Shown here: one piece after another, positions 9,688-21,200 of the stretch | Layout: each line of letters opens with the position of its first letter | How positions within the stretch are numbered: position 1 is the stretch's first letter | Assembly (NCBI GenBank): GCA_013176395.1 | Contig: JABMLP010000022.1 | Span: 1,094,720 to 1,158,719 of the forward strand | DNA length: 64,000 nucleotides | Source: Venturia oleaginea | Taxonomy: Eukaryota > Ascomycota > Dothideomycetes > Venturiales > Venturiaceae | Direction: 5' to 3' | Notes under the pieces: model-generated | What the model saw: the letters and a program-made list of their open reading frames with translations, nothing else | Databases searched by the model: none | What the model was told of the DNA's origin: nothing | Translations under genes and position numbers: made by a program

Positions 9688-12600
9688 GTATCATGCCTAA
9701 CAGTAGGTGCAAAGGTGTCCGTGAAGTCTACACCTAGTTTCTGTGAGAATCCTCTGGCCACAAGCCTTGCCTTGAACTTATCGATTGCTCCACTGATGAG
9801 GTACTTCACGTCGAATACCCATTTGGATGTCACAAGATTGGCTTCCTTGGGGGGGACAACCTGGCTCCATGTGTGGTTGCTCTCCAGTGCAACCAGTTCC
9901 TTCTGAATAGCCTCCTTCCATAGGTGGCCCCATTTCTTGTCCTGGATCGCCTCTTTGTAGGTCTTGGGGATAGGGATGTTGTGCCTGGCTCCCACTGTCT
10001 CCTTGCACGCAATGAAAGCAGCTTCGTCGATCTCACCTAGGAAATCTTTCCCATCTGCAGCAAGCTCACTAGCCATCATCATGATCTGGGCGAACATAGC
10101 GTAATCGAGTCTTTTCGATGGTCTCTCATCCGAGGTAATAGAGTCTGACCTAAGTCTCTTACGCCCTGTTGGTTCCTGAGCTTGAGTTGATGCAGGTGTA
10201 GAATGCACAGGTGTAGAGGTAGGTTGAGTAGGGATTGCTGTCTCAGACTCAGCCGGGTGAGATGTCTCTGTTCGACTTGTTACTTCTGGCCCTTGGGAGT
10301 CTGCCAATGCAATTTCCTCTGGCGTGGATTTCCTAACAATTCTCTCAAAGACTGGGAATTTAGGTACCAATTCCCTAGCTGGCCTGGGTGTCTCAACAGT
10401 CTCTGGGATTATTGGGAGTTTTCTCGGTCTTCCTCTTGGATTCCTGTTAAGGCTTGCTGAGTTGGTTTGACCTGCCGTTCCGAGGTTCAAACTCAAGTCA
10501 CCTCCTCTTTGATCTTCAAGGAACCTTACCGAGCTGTGTGTCTTGATATCCCTGAAATCTGGATCCCAGAACTTCCACATTTTTCTCGTACCTTTGACAT
10601 ATCCCATGAAGACTACAGGCTTGCCAGTATTCATGAATTTGTCAGCCCTCGACTTGGAGGAGTTATGCATTGCCCCTGCAAGCTCCTCTCTCGGGACATG
10701 TACGATAGCCTGACATCCCCATACTCGGAGGTGATTAATTGAGGGTTTCCTTCCTGACCATGCTTCTTCTGGGGAGAGCCTGAATCCTTCAAGCTCTGGA
10801 CCGTTGGCGAGAAGATTGCTGACATAGGTATGGGTTTCGATTGCTTCTGGCCAGAACTCAATAGGCATTCCGGAATCCTCGCACATAGCCCGGACATTGT
10901 TCTCTGAGGTCTGGATATTCCTTTCCGCAACCCCATTCTGGTTGGAACTATATGCATCTGTGAACTCAGGGTGAATACCCTCTTCTTTCTCCCAATCTCT
11001 CGCCAGCTTGACAAGTTCTCCCGCATTGTCGATCCTCACAGCTTTCAGCTTCTTCCTAGTTTCAGTCTCGGCTGACACTTTCCATTGTCTGAGTTCTTGA
11101 GGTGCATCCGACTTCTCTTTCATTGGCCTTGTCCATTTCTTTCGGGAAGCATTTTCGACGATCTGTAGGAACCACTTGAATCCCTTTCTTGACACAGGCA
11201 ATGGTCCACAGATATCGACTGAGATAAGTTCCATAATTTCTTGCTTCGGTTCCGTCACCCTACCATAGCTTCTTTTCATTTTGGTAGTAAGACAGATCTT
11301 GCATGGACAGTCTCTTGACTCAGAGGTAGGAATTGGCTGGTCTAAGGTAGTAACCTTGTGGACGTATTTTAGGGACTTGGCCCCGTAATGGGCAAACCTT
11401 CTATGCCATAGCTCCCACTGAGCCTTCTTCCTAGTGAGAGATGGGGACAGCTCCTCACTTTCGTCAAGGGGAATAGGTTCGCCTTCTGCAGAAGGGAAAG
11501 CCCATTCAAGCTCATGGACTTTTCTCCCTTTCCTCTTTCCCTTTTCCTGCAAGTTCTTGATGTTTGTAACGATAGGGACTCCTCTCCTAACGATAGTTTG
11601 AAGAACAGGTTCGCCATTGGTGCTTGAGAGAACATTGAAGTCTGGTGGCCGAATATCAAATTGAGTCGAGAGTTTATTCCATGATACAAGATTGACTCCG
11701 AGTCCAGGTACAAGCAAAACCTTTTCAAGAACTACCTTATTGCCTCTCCTATCCTCCATGACTGCATCTCCTTCATAACTCGCAGAAAGGATTCCGCCTC
11801 CAACCTTAATCAGTCTCTTCATAGGTAATGGCTTGAGTCTACCCCTGAAGAGAGATTGTTGGTCAGTCATATGAGATGAGGCGCAGGAATCGAGCAACCA
11901 TTGTTGGGGTAGGAGCTTACCCATCGCTTCGACGCTGGTATGGGCAACTTCATCGTAGATCTCATCCTCGGAGGAGACCTCCTCTGTTTCCTCGTCTCCA
12001 GTCTCAGGTTCTGACTGAGCAGCGTAAGCTCTTGCTGTTTTCTTGGGTCGCTGTTTCTTGACATCTAGGACTATCTTGGAAATCAGTTTCACAAGCTCGT
12101 CTTGGCTGAGGCTCTCGGAGGATGAGGATAAATGCGAAGGCAGTTTGGAACTTCGTTGCTTGGTTGTCGACTTCTTGAGGTTGGGACTCTTCCCTGTTCT
12201 TCTTTTCTCGACGGTGTCTTTTGCAGCTGAGAGGTGTTCGCAGTCCATAATTAGGTGCGGGCCGTGACAGAGGTAGCAGCTGACATTCTTTCCGCTTCCA
12301 GATTTGTTCTTCTGGTTCTGGGATACCATTGCCGTTTCGTTTATCCTGATATCGGCCTCTCTTCCTTTCAGGAGCTTAAGGATGTGTTCTGGCTGCAGGT
12401 ATGGCTGCGCTTGGATGGCTTGTTTCGTTACCGAGTACTCTGTTGGAAGAGCTGCCAGAAGGTGTCTCATCCTCTTCCCTGGGAGTTGGTAGTGAGCTTC
12501 TTCCGGAGAGACTGCAATCTTTACCCCAAGATTGGTAAGGTACGTCCAAGAGCCATCAATTGTATCTCCCTCGTCCATCCTGAAGTTGACAAACTCCTGG

Positions 12601-13253
12601 ATAGAAGAGGTAATATCTGCTGCCATGACCTCCATGTACTTCGTCATCAGGACTTCCCACAGATCTGATGCCCTCTCGTAGATACTGTACAGGTTCTGGT
12701 CGTCTTCTGACAGGCACATCATGATCTTATGTATCGCCTTGCTGTTAGCAGACACCCAGTCATCATAGGGCCTCATGGCTGAATCTGCTCTTGTCTTGTT
12801 TGACAAAGTATCTTGAGAGTCCTTTTCTTCCACGAAAGTAAACTCCGGGTGCGGGGGAGTATCTCCTCTAGCCTTGGCATCTTGATTTGCTGCCAGCTCT
12901 TTATCATCTAGCTGTAGAGAGACTTTCACGAAGGTCTGTTTCTTTGGACGAGAGGAGGGCGGAGCGGGGTAGGAGAATATCGAGGGTTGTGAGGACCAAG
13001 GAATGAATCCTTGTCCCTCAGCACCTGGTGGTTTTGGTGCTCTTGTCTGTACCAGATGGCGATCATCTGGAAGGTCGTATGTATTGTACTTGATGGCCTG
13101 GGAAATGACCCACCAGGTCCCTTCACCAGTCAAGTAATTCCTTGCTCTTTGGAACCACGTCCTTGAGTTCTCGCAACTCAGTGTTGGCAGTGGCTGCCTG
13201 GATTTGTGCTCTGAAGACATGTCCCTTGGTCTTCCTTTCCTGACTCTTGTCAA
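9688..13253 (-). pseudogene. Copia 1 Gag-Pol, 5' part (Gag, protease, integrase, start of RT)
   Basis: About 1190 residues are open on the minus strand; the likely start is ATG at 13220 (MSSEHKSRQ), with another ATG at 13253. Order: UBN2-like Gag; zinc knuckle CYLCHGPHLIMDC (CX2CX3HX4C); protease WLLDSCASSHMTD, where the catalytic triplet reads DSC instead of DSG; GAG pre-integrase (LWHRRFAHYG ... CKICLTTK); integrase with D in SVDICGP, D in RIDNAGE and E in VAERN; then the RT start (WVFDVKYLISGAIDKFKARL) up to FAPTVRHDT. The frame is cut at 9688 by gypsy 1; RT goes on in the inverted block 3935-4109 and in 3016-3758. Dead by interruption, and possibly also by the protease change. Confidence 0.9.
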
Positions 13254-13297
13254 AGCACTTGTACACCTCTTGTCCTTAGGAGGGTTGTTGTTCCTTT

Positions 13298-13485
13298 GTT
13301 CGATCCTGACCCCGTCAAATCAAACGCCTGCTCTTATCCTTGGGAGAGTTGGTGTCCCTTGTTCGATCCTGACCCCGTCAGATCAAACGCCTGCTCTTAT
13401 CCTTGGGAGAGTTGGTGTCCCTGTTTGAATGCTGACCCTGTCACACTCAACGCCGTCTCTTATCCTTGGGAGAGACGTAGTTCCC
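13298..13485 (-). repeat. Three 62-63-bp tandem repeats in the copia 1 leader
   Basis: The units begin at 13298, 13361 and 13423 on the + strand. Each holds GACCC-GTC and CTTATCCTTGGGAGAG; the third is more diverged. A partial fourth (CTTGTCCTTAGGAGGGTTG) lies at about 13270-13290. They fill the space between the primer site and the Gag start, so they are in the RNA leader. Confidence 0.8.
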
Positions 13486-13523
13486 TTGCTATCGGTTTAG
13501 TCCTGTAGAACCTAGGCAAAACC

Positions 13524-13536
13524 CGGGCTCATAACC
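13524..13536 (-). promoter_or_regulatory. Copia 1 primer-binding site (initiator tRNA-Met anticodon arm)
   Basis: On the minus strand GGTTATGAGCCCG follows the LTR directly. It is complementary to GGGCTCATAACC, the anticodon arm of eukaryotic initiator tRNA-Met (anticodon CAU in the middle). Half-tRNA priming of this sort is known for Drosophila copia and yeast Ty5. Confidence 0.75.
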
Positions 13537-13769
13537 TGTTACGCTGAACGAGCAAAACAGAGTTATTCGGAAGTAGATTCAACACGAACTTAACGATAGG
13601 AGCCGATGAACAGAACGAGTGTCACCCTGTGACTTGACTGTATTGACTGCAGAGGTTAAGTACACCGTTGCATCTGCATGCATATATATATGCATGTCAA
13701 TGCATTCCTTGGCATCTATCACGTGCACTATGCCTGAGGTATCAAGGACTGGCATGCCACTGTTCAACA
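13537..13769 (-). repeat. Copia 1 5' LTR
   Basis: Inferred 233-bp LTR on the minus strand, from TGTTGAACA (13769) to GCGTAACA (13537), with TGTT/AACA ends. The left edge is fixed by the primer site and the right edge by the point where gypsy 2 coding sequence stops. I found no second copy at the left end of copia 1. A TGCATATATATATGCA palindrome lies at about 13680-13695. Confidence 0.65.
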
Positions 13770-15113
13770 GAGTGGACAGAAACCGGGCGCAGCCTTTCCT
13801 TCATCCAACACAATAACGTGGTCAACGCCTTCTCGGTGTTCTGCCAGTCGATTTGAGTCTGCTTCTGAGAAGCAGTCCTTGTATAGTATATGCTTATTAG
13901 GTAGCTTCTTCTCGATCATTGTCCTCATCTCCGGGGATTCGTCCTCTGGAAGTTCACCTTGCAGTGCTGCTAGGGCGATTTTCAGCCGGTCATGGTGGTC
14001 CTCAGTGGAATCGATTCCTCGTTCCTTCCTGAGCTCACTCATCCTCTTTTCGATTTCATACAAGGATATGGATCCAGCGGTGACTTCTTTGTCTTTTAAG
14101 TTCAAGCGGAAACCTGAAGAGTTGATCATACAGAGGTCAAGCTTCTTACCCGCAATCTTTGAGCTATCGTGTCCGGAATCCAAGGCGTTGATATCTGTAC
14201 CGGCTGCCTTTAATTGCTTATCCATGATGCGGTAGCCTCTTGCTTGCTCCCATTTCAGTGTCTGGTAATATCTGACCGGCAGGTCTTCTTCTTGATAGTT
14301 ACCGAAATTGGAGAGGTCTGAACAACTACTATCAGTGTTGCTTTCCGAGTCTACAAAGACGTCTTCTTCTGAGGTGTCGATTGTATCATTCTCGCGTACC
14401 AGTGGCGTTGACTCCGCGTTTCTTACTATCGATGGCTCGAGTTCGTTAAATTGAGGTCGGGTCGATTTCGGCCGTTTGAGCAGCTGTACGTTGTCCCGAA
14501 ACCGTTTAGCCTGGTTGCCGGCTCTCCGAAGATCATCTTGTCTCATCCTCTTTTCTCTCTTGTCGATATTGTTCTGGATAGCCTTCGAATTAACCGTCAC
14601 TTTCCTATCCTCCTCCACCATCACTACCTTCTGTATCGGTGTCTCTCTCTTTCGGCCATCCTTCCAGATAATGCGCTGCATCTCGGGATCCGGTACGACC
14701 TTGTTGTGAGCCATCCACGTCCTTCCCAGAATTACATCGTGGTGTCCTAATGTTACTTCCAGGAAAGGAACGTTGTACTCCTGCCTTCCGTCGATTTCCA
14801 TGTGCAACAGCGTTGCATGCGATATTGCCTCCTCCTGATTTCCTTTGTAACCGGTCGCCGTAGCTTGTGTCTCGAGGGCTCGTCGATCCACGTTTGGGAG
14901 TAGGTGTTGCAGCTTCTGTGCGCATCGTCGGTTAATGAAGGCATAACCGTTTGCTCCGGTGTCAAGAAGAGCTCGGGATCGGACACCCATGCCGTTGAAG
15001 TAGAGGATAACATCGAAAGTGAAAGCGTTGCCGCCGAACAACTTAAGAGATGAGACATTGAAGTTTTGCACCTGATATCGGAAAGAAAGATCTCGATTGC
15101 TAGGACCTGGCAT
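13770..15113 (-). pseudogene. Gypsy 2 protease and start of RT
   Basis: The minus-strand frame from ATG 15113 encodes an aspartic protease with ALLDTGANGYAFINRR (D-T-G-A triad) and VILGRTWM, then a long acidic linker, and the N-terminal part of RT (REGVDHVIVLDEGK ... CPL). It ends abruptly where the copia 1 LTR begins at 13769. The rest of RT, RNase H and integrase are missing from the window. Confidence 0.85.
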
Positions 15114-15130
15114 GGTGACTTTTACCAGGT

Positions 15131-16683
15131 CTATGCTTTTGGGTGTTCTGACTCAATCCCGCCAGCGCCATCCATTACGGAGATGGAGGCCTCTGGGCAG
15201 TCCTTCATGTAATGTCCCTTCTTCTCACACTTGAAACACTTGCGCTCCTGAGCCAACTGGACCGCCTGATCAATGTTTAATCCTACGTCCTTGTAGCGAT
15301 TGAATGCTGCGCGTGCTTTTTCGGGGTCTCGCTCCCGTCGAGCTCCACCTAATCCATTGTTTCCACCACCGCTGGACTGCCCTTGAGGCGTGCTCGTACC
15401 TGCACCGGTGTTGTTCGAGGAGTTCTGTCGGTTGCCGCTCGAATTGCTGTTCTTCTTGGCCGTAGTTGCAGCGTCGAGAGCCTTGCGCTCTTCTTGTGTC
15501 TGGATGTAGGTTCGGGAAAGGTTGGATGCCTTAAAGCACAGCTTCTCGTAGGTCAGATCTGGGTCGCCGGCTTCTCCTGCTGTACCTTCCTTGAGGCGGG
15601 TATACAGCTTCTCGTGGATATCCTCCTTCCAATCGTCCTTGTCTACCTTGCACTGCATCGCAAGGGTCTCAAATTGATTCTTGAAGTTCAGGAAGTCGGT
15701 GTAGGGCTTCATAGTCAGCGACTTGTACGCCTTCTTCGCGTTGTGCTTCTCAAACGGGTCTGCAAATCGCCCAGTGGTAACCTTCCATACCTTGTCCATT
15801 GTACGGTCGGCCGCATTGATGAGTAGTAGGGCGTCTTTTGCATTAGGTCCCTTTACAAGGTTCATAAAGTAGGCAACAGACATCTCGTCGTCGTAGCCCT
15901 CTGCCCTTAGCTTGTTTTCCATTGCATTGCGCCAATGCTTGTACTCCGTGGGAGTGTATTTGTCAGTCAACAGGTCAGGGTGTGGAAGTTTGATCTTCGA
16001 AAGCCGCCTTCCGATCGAGAACCAAATCCGGACAAGTCGTCACCCGATATGAGGTTCTGTCGCAAACTCTGTCGGGTCGCATTGTATTTGATATTAAGAG
16101 CTTCATACTTGTCGAATATCGCCGCACAAGCTTCCTTTTCTTTTGCTAGTGCTTCCTCCGCACTGTTAAGCATAGCCGTCTGTAGGCGGAGCTCATCGGA
16201 CTTGCTTTCGATCGTAGCATCTCTTGCCTTTAGGAGTTCTCCTCCTTTCGCTGCTAACCTATCCGTCAGGTCTAGGCAGATCTCTAGCTGCTGTTGTTTG
16301 ATATTGCTGCTATGTATCCATCGAAGAATTTCTTTAACCATCTGTGGCTTCAACTGGTCGTCATTAATAGCAGCCGCAATCGTTGCTTCGCTTGCTAGCC
16401 AACCCGTAGTCGCGTCCGCCCAGGGTACTACAAGTATCAGGTCGTCGGTGCCTTCCTTCCTGCTGTGAGCGATGCGGGTAGCCTTATCGGCATTGTATTC
16501 TGGAGCCTGGAGGTTCAACCCGGTGAAGTCCTCTGGAGTCTCTGCAGCTTCAATAGCCTCTCGGAGCTGGGTCATAGGCGTGTCGCCACTGTAGCGGAAC
16601 GGCGCCATCTCAAATCGTACTTTTTTGGGAGTAACTGTGTCGTTTCGGTCGTGAAACGGATCGGTGCCTCGTTTCGGAAGCAA
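15131..16683 (-). pseudogene. Gypsy 2 Gag
   Basis: Two minus-strand frames, 16683-15967 and 15970-15131, form one Gag with a frame break near 15970-15985. The first is helical and rich in E/K/A (coiled coil around TAMLNSAEEALAKEKEACAA). The second carries the capsid-like region (EYKHWRNAMENKLRAEG), a low-complexity N/S/G linker and the zinc knuckle CFKCEKKGHYMKDC (CX2CX4HX4C). Pol starts 18 bp after its stop. The frame break makes this copy non-functional unless it is a programmed shift, for which I see no signal. Confidence 0.82.
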
Positions 16684-16691
16684 TGGTCGGT

Positions 16692-17057
16692 GGTCGGTGT
16701 CTCTGGTCAGGTTGGTATCGTATGTTGAGCAATGGTCGGCTCAAAGAAGGTCGTGAGACTGGTCGGTGTCTCTGGTCAGGTTGGTATCTTGTGTTGAGCA
16801 ATGGTCGGCTCAAAGAAGGTCGTGAGACTGGTCGGTGTCTCTGGTCAGGTTGGTATCGTGTGTTGAGCAATGGTCGGCTCAAAGAAGGTCGTGAGACTGG
16901 TCGGTGTCTCTGGTCAGGTTGGTATCGTGTGTTGAGCAATGGTCGGCTCAAAGAAGGTCGCGAGACTGGTCGGTGTCTCTGGTCAGGTTGGTATCGTGTG
17001 TTGAGCAATGGTCGGCTCAAAGAAGGTCGCGAGACTGGTCGGTGTCTGGTCAGGTCG
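16692..17057. repeat. Five 69-bp tandem repeats in the gypsy 2 leader
   Basis: Units start at 16692, 16761, 16830, 16899 and 16968 and differ at only a few places; a partial sixth runs to about 17057. The unit is 69 bp (23 codons), so reading frames stay open through the whole array on both strands. It lies between the primer site and Gag, i.e. in the RNA leader. Confidence 0.92.
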
Positions 17058-17128
17058 GGGTCGGTTTTAACTGCTTATTGTCGTAAACAATCTGGAACTA
17101 TTTGTCGCTGTTCTAAGCGTGAGGGTTG

Positions 17129-17137
17129 ATCTGATAT
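17129..17137 (-). promoter_or_regulatory. Gypsy 2 primer-binding site, self-priming type
   Basis: On the minus strand ATATCAGAT lies 2 nt after the LTR end and is the exact reverse complement of the 9 bases at 17205-17213 (minus strand ATCTGATAT) inside the LTR. The primer segment starts 106 nt from the LTR 5' end, close to the distances in gypsy 1 and 3. Confidence 0.65.
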
Positions 17138-17139
17138 AA

Positions 17140-17319
17140 TGTCACGGCGAGCATTGAACCAGACAGAATGAACTAAGATTCCATTTACTTAGTGTGATAA
17201 GAGAATATCAGATAGAGAGTAAGTAACTACGGGGCGCGCGAGTTGATGTTCCTCTCGCCACAGTGTGGCTGCGAAACGTTGTCATGTGACAAAGATGGCC
17301 ACCATGCCATGCCGTCACA
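17140..17319 (-). repeat. Gypsy 2 5' LTR
   Basis: 180 bp; on the minus strand it starts TGTGACGGCATGG and ends CTCGCCGTGACA, so the ends are inverted repeats of one another (TGTGACGG-like/CCGTGACA). The 3' LTR was lost with the 3' half of the element, so no target duplication can be shown. Confidence 0.7.
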
Positions 17320-17928
17320 GGGCGGGTTATAGAATCTATAATAACCCGCCCGGTTTTCTCTCCAACGGGGAGAACGAGTGACTTACTAGGGTTATAAAAT
17401 AGAGAGAAATATAGGTTTATTAATTCGCTTATTAGTAACTTAGTGTTATGCAGAGGCTATGGCTCAAAGTAATCCAGCTGGATTTGGCTAATCCGTACAG
17501 TAGGGTTCGAGAGGTCCGGGGCGACAATATCGTATCAAACAAGTGAAGCAAGGCTTTCAAGATATAAGAGTCGTGAATTGTGCTAAGTAACTAAAAGCAA
17601 TAGCGAAGTAACTAGAGAGTGAAGATACGAGACACTGAGGGAGCAGAGTCTCGTCCATAATATAGTAAATCCTCCCATAAGCCAACACGTGATCCTTAGA
17701 ATCGCTCATGGCTCATGACCTGAGCATTGCGCCAACACGTGATCCCTATGGATCCTGTGTGACATTCAACCAATCATAAAGAAACAGACTGGAACGCTCG
17801 ATACACTTCAGTTAATCCAAGCACGTGCAGCTGTGACAGGTTAAGATCATGCCTGGATACCAGGGAAAACCACCCAAATGTGCAATACAATCTAGCTAAG
17901 GAGGAAAAGATAGATACACAGTTGCAAA
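17320..17928. other. Gene-free segment between gypsy 2 and gypsy 3
   Basis: No coding region recognised. At 17320-17351 a strong inverted repeat, GGGCGGGTTAT ... ATAACCCGCCC (11-bp stem), touches the gypsy 2 LTR. GCCAACACGTGATCC occurs twice (about 17691 and 17731). The right edge GCAAA is the left TSD of gypsy 3, and the sequence continues at 23334. Confidence 0.6.
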
Positions 17929-18163
17929 TGTCACGGGAGCGATAGAAGTAGTTGTAAAGCACGTTGACGAGTGTTTACCCGTACTAGCTATGAGCGAGCG
18001 TGATAGAAGTCAAATGGTATTATCTTTCTAAGAGTCAAGACATTGCGTGAAGAATCTAAGCACAGTGGAGGAATCGCGAGGTAGGTAAGGTATTCCTCGG
18101 TTTGTGCGCTAGAATCACGTGTATACCAGTTCATGGTAACACTCTCAGTGTCACTCCGTGACA
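17929..18163 (-). repeat. Gypsy 3 3' LTR
   Basis: 235 bp, TGTCACGGAG ... CTCCCGTGACA read on the minus strand. The polypurine tract AGAAGGGGGGTAC (18164-18176, minus strand) precedes it directly. Confidence 0.93.
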
Positions 18164-18206
18164 GTACCCCCCTTCTAAATGGAAGAGAAAAGAAAAGAAT
18201 GATTGA

Positions 18207-21200
18207 TCAATGGGGAACCACTTTCTCCGGATGCTCCCTTTCAAATGCGGCTGCAGCAGCTGTATCCCATACGTCGCAAGCTGGTTCCCATGATTCTTCG
18301 TCATATCCTCGCCATGATACCAGATACTCGTGGCGTCGTCGTCTTTTATTGTACCGAGAGTCGTTGACCCTCTCAACGAGGTATTCCTGTTCGCCGTCAA
18401 TTTCAACTGGCGGCGGTGGTTCCTGAATCTGCCCCGGTAAGGCCTCATCATCGTGGACTGGTCGGAGCAACGAGGTATGGAAAACGGGGTGTATCTTTAT
18501 GCTCACAGGAAGTTCGAGTCGGTAAGCGTGAGAGGAGATAACTTTCTTGATTCGGAACGGACCAGCGGACTTCCAGTCAAGTTTCTTGGCTGGTCTTCGG
18601 GTTTTCAGGTTTCGGATGTCTAACATGACGAAATCGCCAATTTGGTACGCGGGCGCCGGGTGGCGTCGTCGGTTCGCTTTCTCTTCGTAGACTGCTTGGG
18701 CCCATTTCATTTCGTCGTGAAGGAACGTGTCGATGTCTTTCATATCTTCGACAAATTTATGAACATCTTGGACTTGTTGTCGTTGGTAAGCTGGCCGTAA
18801 TATTCTGGTGGGGGGCTCAAATCCCATTCTCGGGTGTTGACCACTGTTGGCAAGGAATGGTGTTACTCCTGTTGTCTCGGAGGCGGTATTGTTGGCCTTG
18901 AACTCGGCCATTGGAGTCCAGCGAACCCAGTCGTCTTGCAGATAGGCCACATAGGCACGAAAGTACTGTTCCATTACTGAATTCATTCGCTCGGTTTGTC
19001 CATCTGTTTCAGGATGGAAGGCGGCAGAAAGGCAGGCTTCAATCTTCAACTGCTTCGTGAGTTCATCCCAGAAGGCGGACACAAACGGGCCTCCTCGATC
19101 GGAGACAATTGTGTCTGGGAGCCCGTGTAATTTCCAAACGTGCGTAAGGAAAAGTCGTGCTACGTCGGGTGCCTTGGTTTGGGCGCAGGGGATAAAGTGA
19201 GTCATCTTGCTCAAGCGATCTACAACAACCATCACATTTGTGCAGTCTTCTGATTCTGGTAGTTCGACGATGAAGTCGATAGAGATGTCTTTCCATCTCT
19301 TCTCGGGTACTGGTAGGGGCTTCAACAAGCCACTGTAGGCTTCTCGGGAGGATTTCGAGCGTTGGCAGACGTGACAGCTTCGTATGAAGCGTCGGACAGA
19401 GTCGTATATTTGCGGCCAGTAGTATTGGCGGGACAAGATTTCCAAAGTCTTTGTGCGGCCTGGGTGACCACCAACGGGGGATTCGTGAACGTAGCGTAGT
19501 AGCTTAACCTTTAGTTCATCTGAACTAGCAGGACAAGGCGATCTCGAAAATACAGGCGGTTACCTCGGGCTTCGCATTACGAAAGGCTGATTTTCTTTGA
19601 TTTCCGAACTCCTATTCGGAGGAGTCTCAAGATCTCTTGGACGAACTCATCGTTGTCATATTCATCTTCGATAATTTGCTCAATCGACCTATCTGTATCG
19701 ATAGGGTTTAGTTCCTCAAAGAGTTCGGGACGTAGGAGCGTTTGCTTTCGGTACAGGCGAGCTTCTTCTTGAGCAGGTTGATCTTGCGACCTCCGAGTTA
19801 GGGCATCAGGTTTCTGTCCTTGTGCTCCTGGTCGGTAGACGATAGAAAACTGGAATCGGGAAAGGTATTCAGACCAGCGAGCTTGTCGGTGACTGAGTTG
19901 TTTCGTCGTACAGAAGTACTGAAGGCTCTTATGGTCACTGAGGACTTTGATCGGAAAGGCGGCTCCTTCGAGTTCTGGGCGCCACTGTTCGAAGCATCGG
20001 ATAATAGCGAGCAGCTCCTTATCATAAATCTCGTAGTTACATTCTGCGGGCGATAGGCGGTGCGAGTAGTAAGCTACAGGATAGAGCTTCCCGTCAGTTC
20101 CATATTGGGAGAGTACGCCTCCTGAGGCGTAATCGGACGAGTCGGCTTCCACGACACAGGCTAGTTCGGGGTCGAAGTGTCTTAGAATTGGTGCGGAGGT
20201 AAAGGCTTTCTTGAGAGCTTCAAAAGCTCTTCTGCAGGTTTCGTCAAACGTAAACGGAACGTCCTTGCGAGTCAGTCTCACGAGAGGAGCAACGATTCGA
20301 GAGAAGTTGGATATAAATCGTCTGTAGAAATTGGCGAACCCAATAAAGGCGCGGACGTCCTTTACATTGAGAGGGTGTTTCCAACCGGTAATCGCTTCGA
20401 TTTTCTTTGGGTCCATCCGGATCCCATCTGTTGTAATGATAAGGCCAAGGTAGAGGACTTCGGTCTTATGAAACTAGCACTTGTCGATGTCGAGCTGGAG
20501 TCCAGCTTCGTGCAAGGCTTTCAGAACCAGTTCTACGTGGGTTCGGTGTTCGGACAGAGAATCGCTGTAAACGAGAATATCGTCAATGTATGCGGTGCAG
20601 AAGATGTCGAGGTATGGGCGAAGAACGTCGTTTACGTAATGCTGAAAAGTGCTAGGGGCGTTGGCCAATCCAAAGGGCATAACGAGGTATTCGAAGAGGC
20701 CATATCGTGTTCGGAATGCGGTCAGCCATTCGTCTCCCTTGGCAATGCGAAGCCGATTGAACGCAGCGATAATATCGAGCTTTGTATAGTATCTCGCTTT
20801 GCTAAGGCGATTCAGTGGCTCTTGGATCAACGGGAGCGGGTATCGGTTCTTGATCGTGATGGCGTTCAGTGCTCGGTAATCGACACAAAAGCGGAGGCCA
20901 CCTCCTGGCTTCTTGACAAAGATTACAGGCGCGGCAGCAGGGGAGGAGCTTGCTCGGATGAATCTCTTAGCGAGGTGCTCGTCAAGGTACTTTCGTAGAA
21001 CCTTGAGCTCGTTCTGGGACATGCTGTATAGAGGTCCAAAACTGGGTTGCTTACCGGGTTCAAGTTGGATCTTGTGGTCGTAAGGTCGGTGATCAGGGAG
21101 GACGTCGGACTTCTTCCGGGAGAAGACGTCGAGGTGTTCGTGGTACTCTGTAGGTACTTTCGTGCGTGGGTCAGTATGCGTTTTCGGGGCCAGAGCCTTC

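Noticed and set aside
13298..13485. CRISPR-like array
   Set aside because: The units are directly adjacent with no unique spacers, and the organism is a fungus.
16610..17129. Repeat proteins from the 69-bp array
   Set aside because: The frames are open because the unit is divisible by three and lacks stops; there is no sign that they are translated, so the array is listed as a repeat only.
17140..17319. MITE with TIRs TGTGACGG/CCGTGACA
   Set aside because: The self-complementary primer site and gypsy 2 Gag directly downstream make an LTR the better reading.
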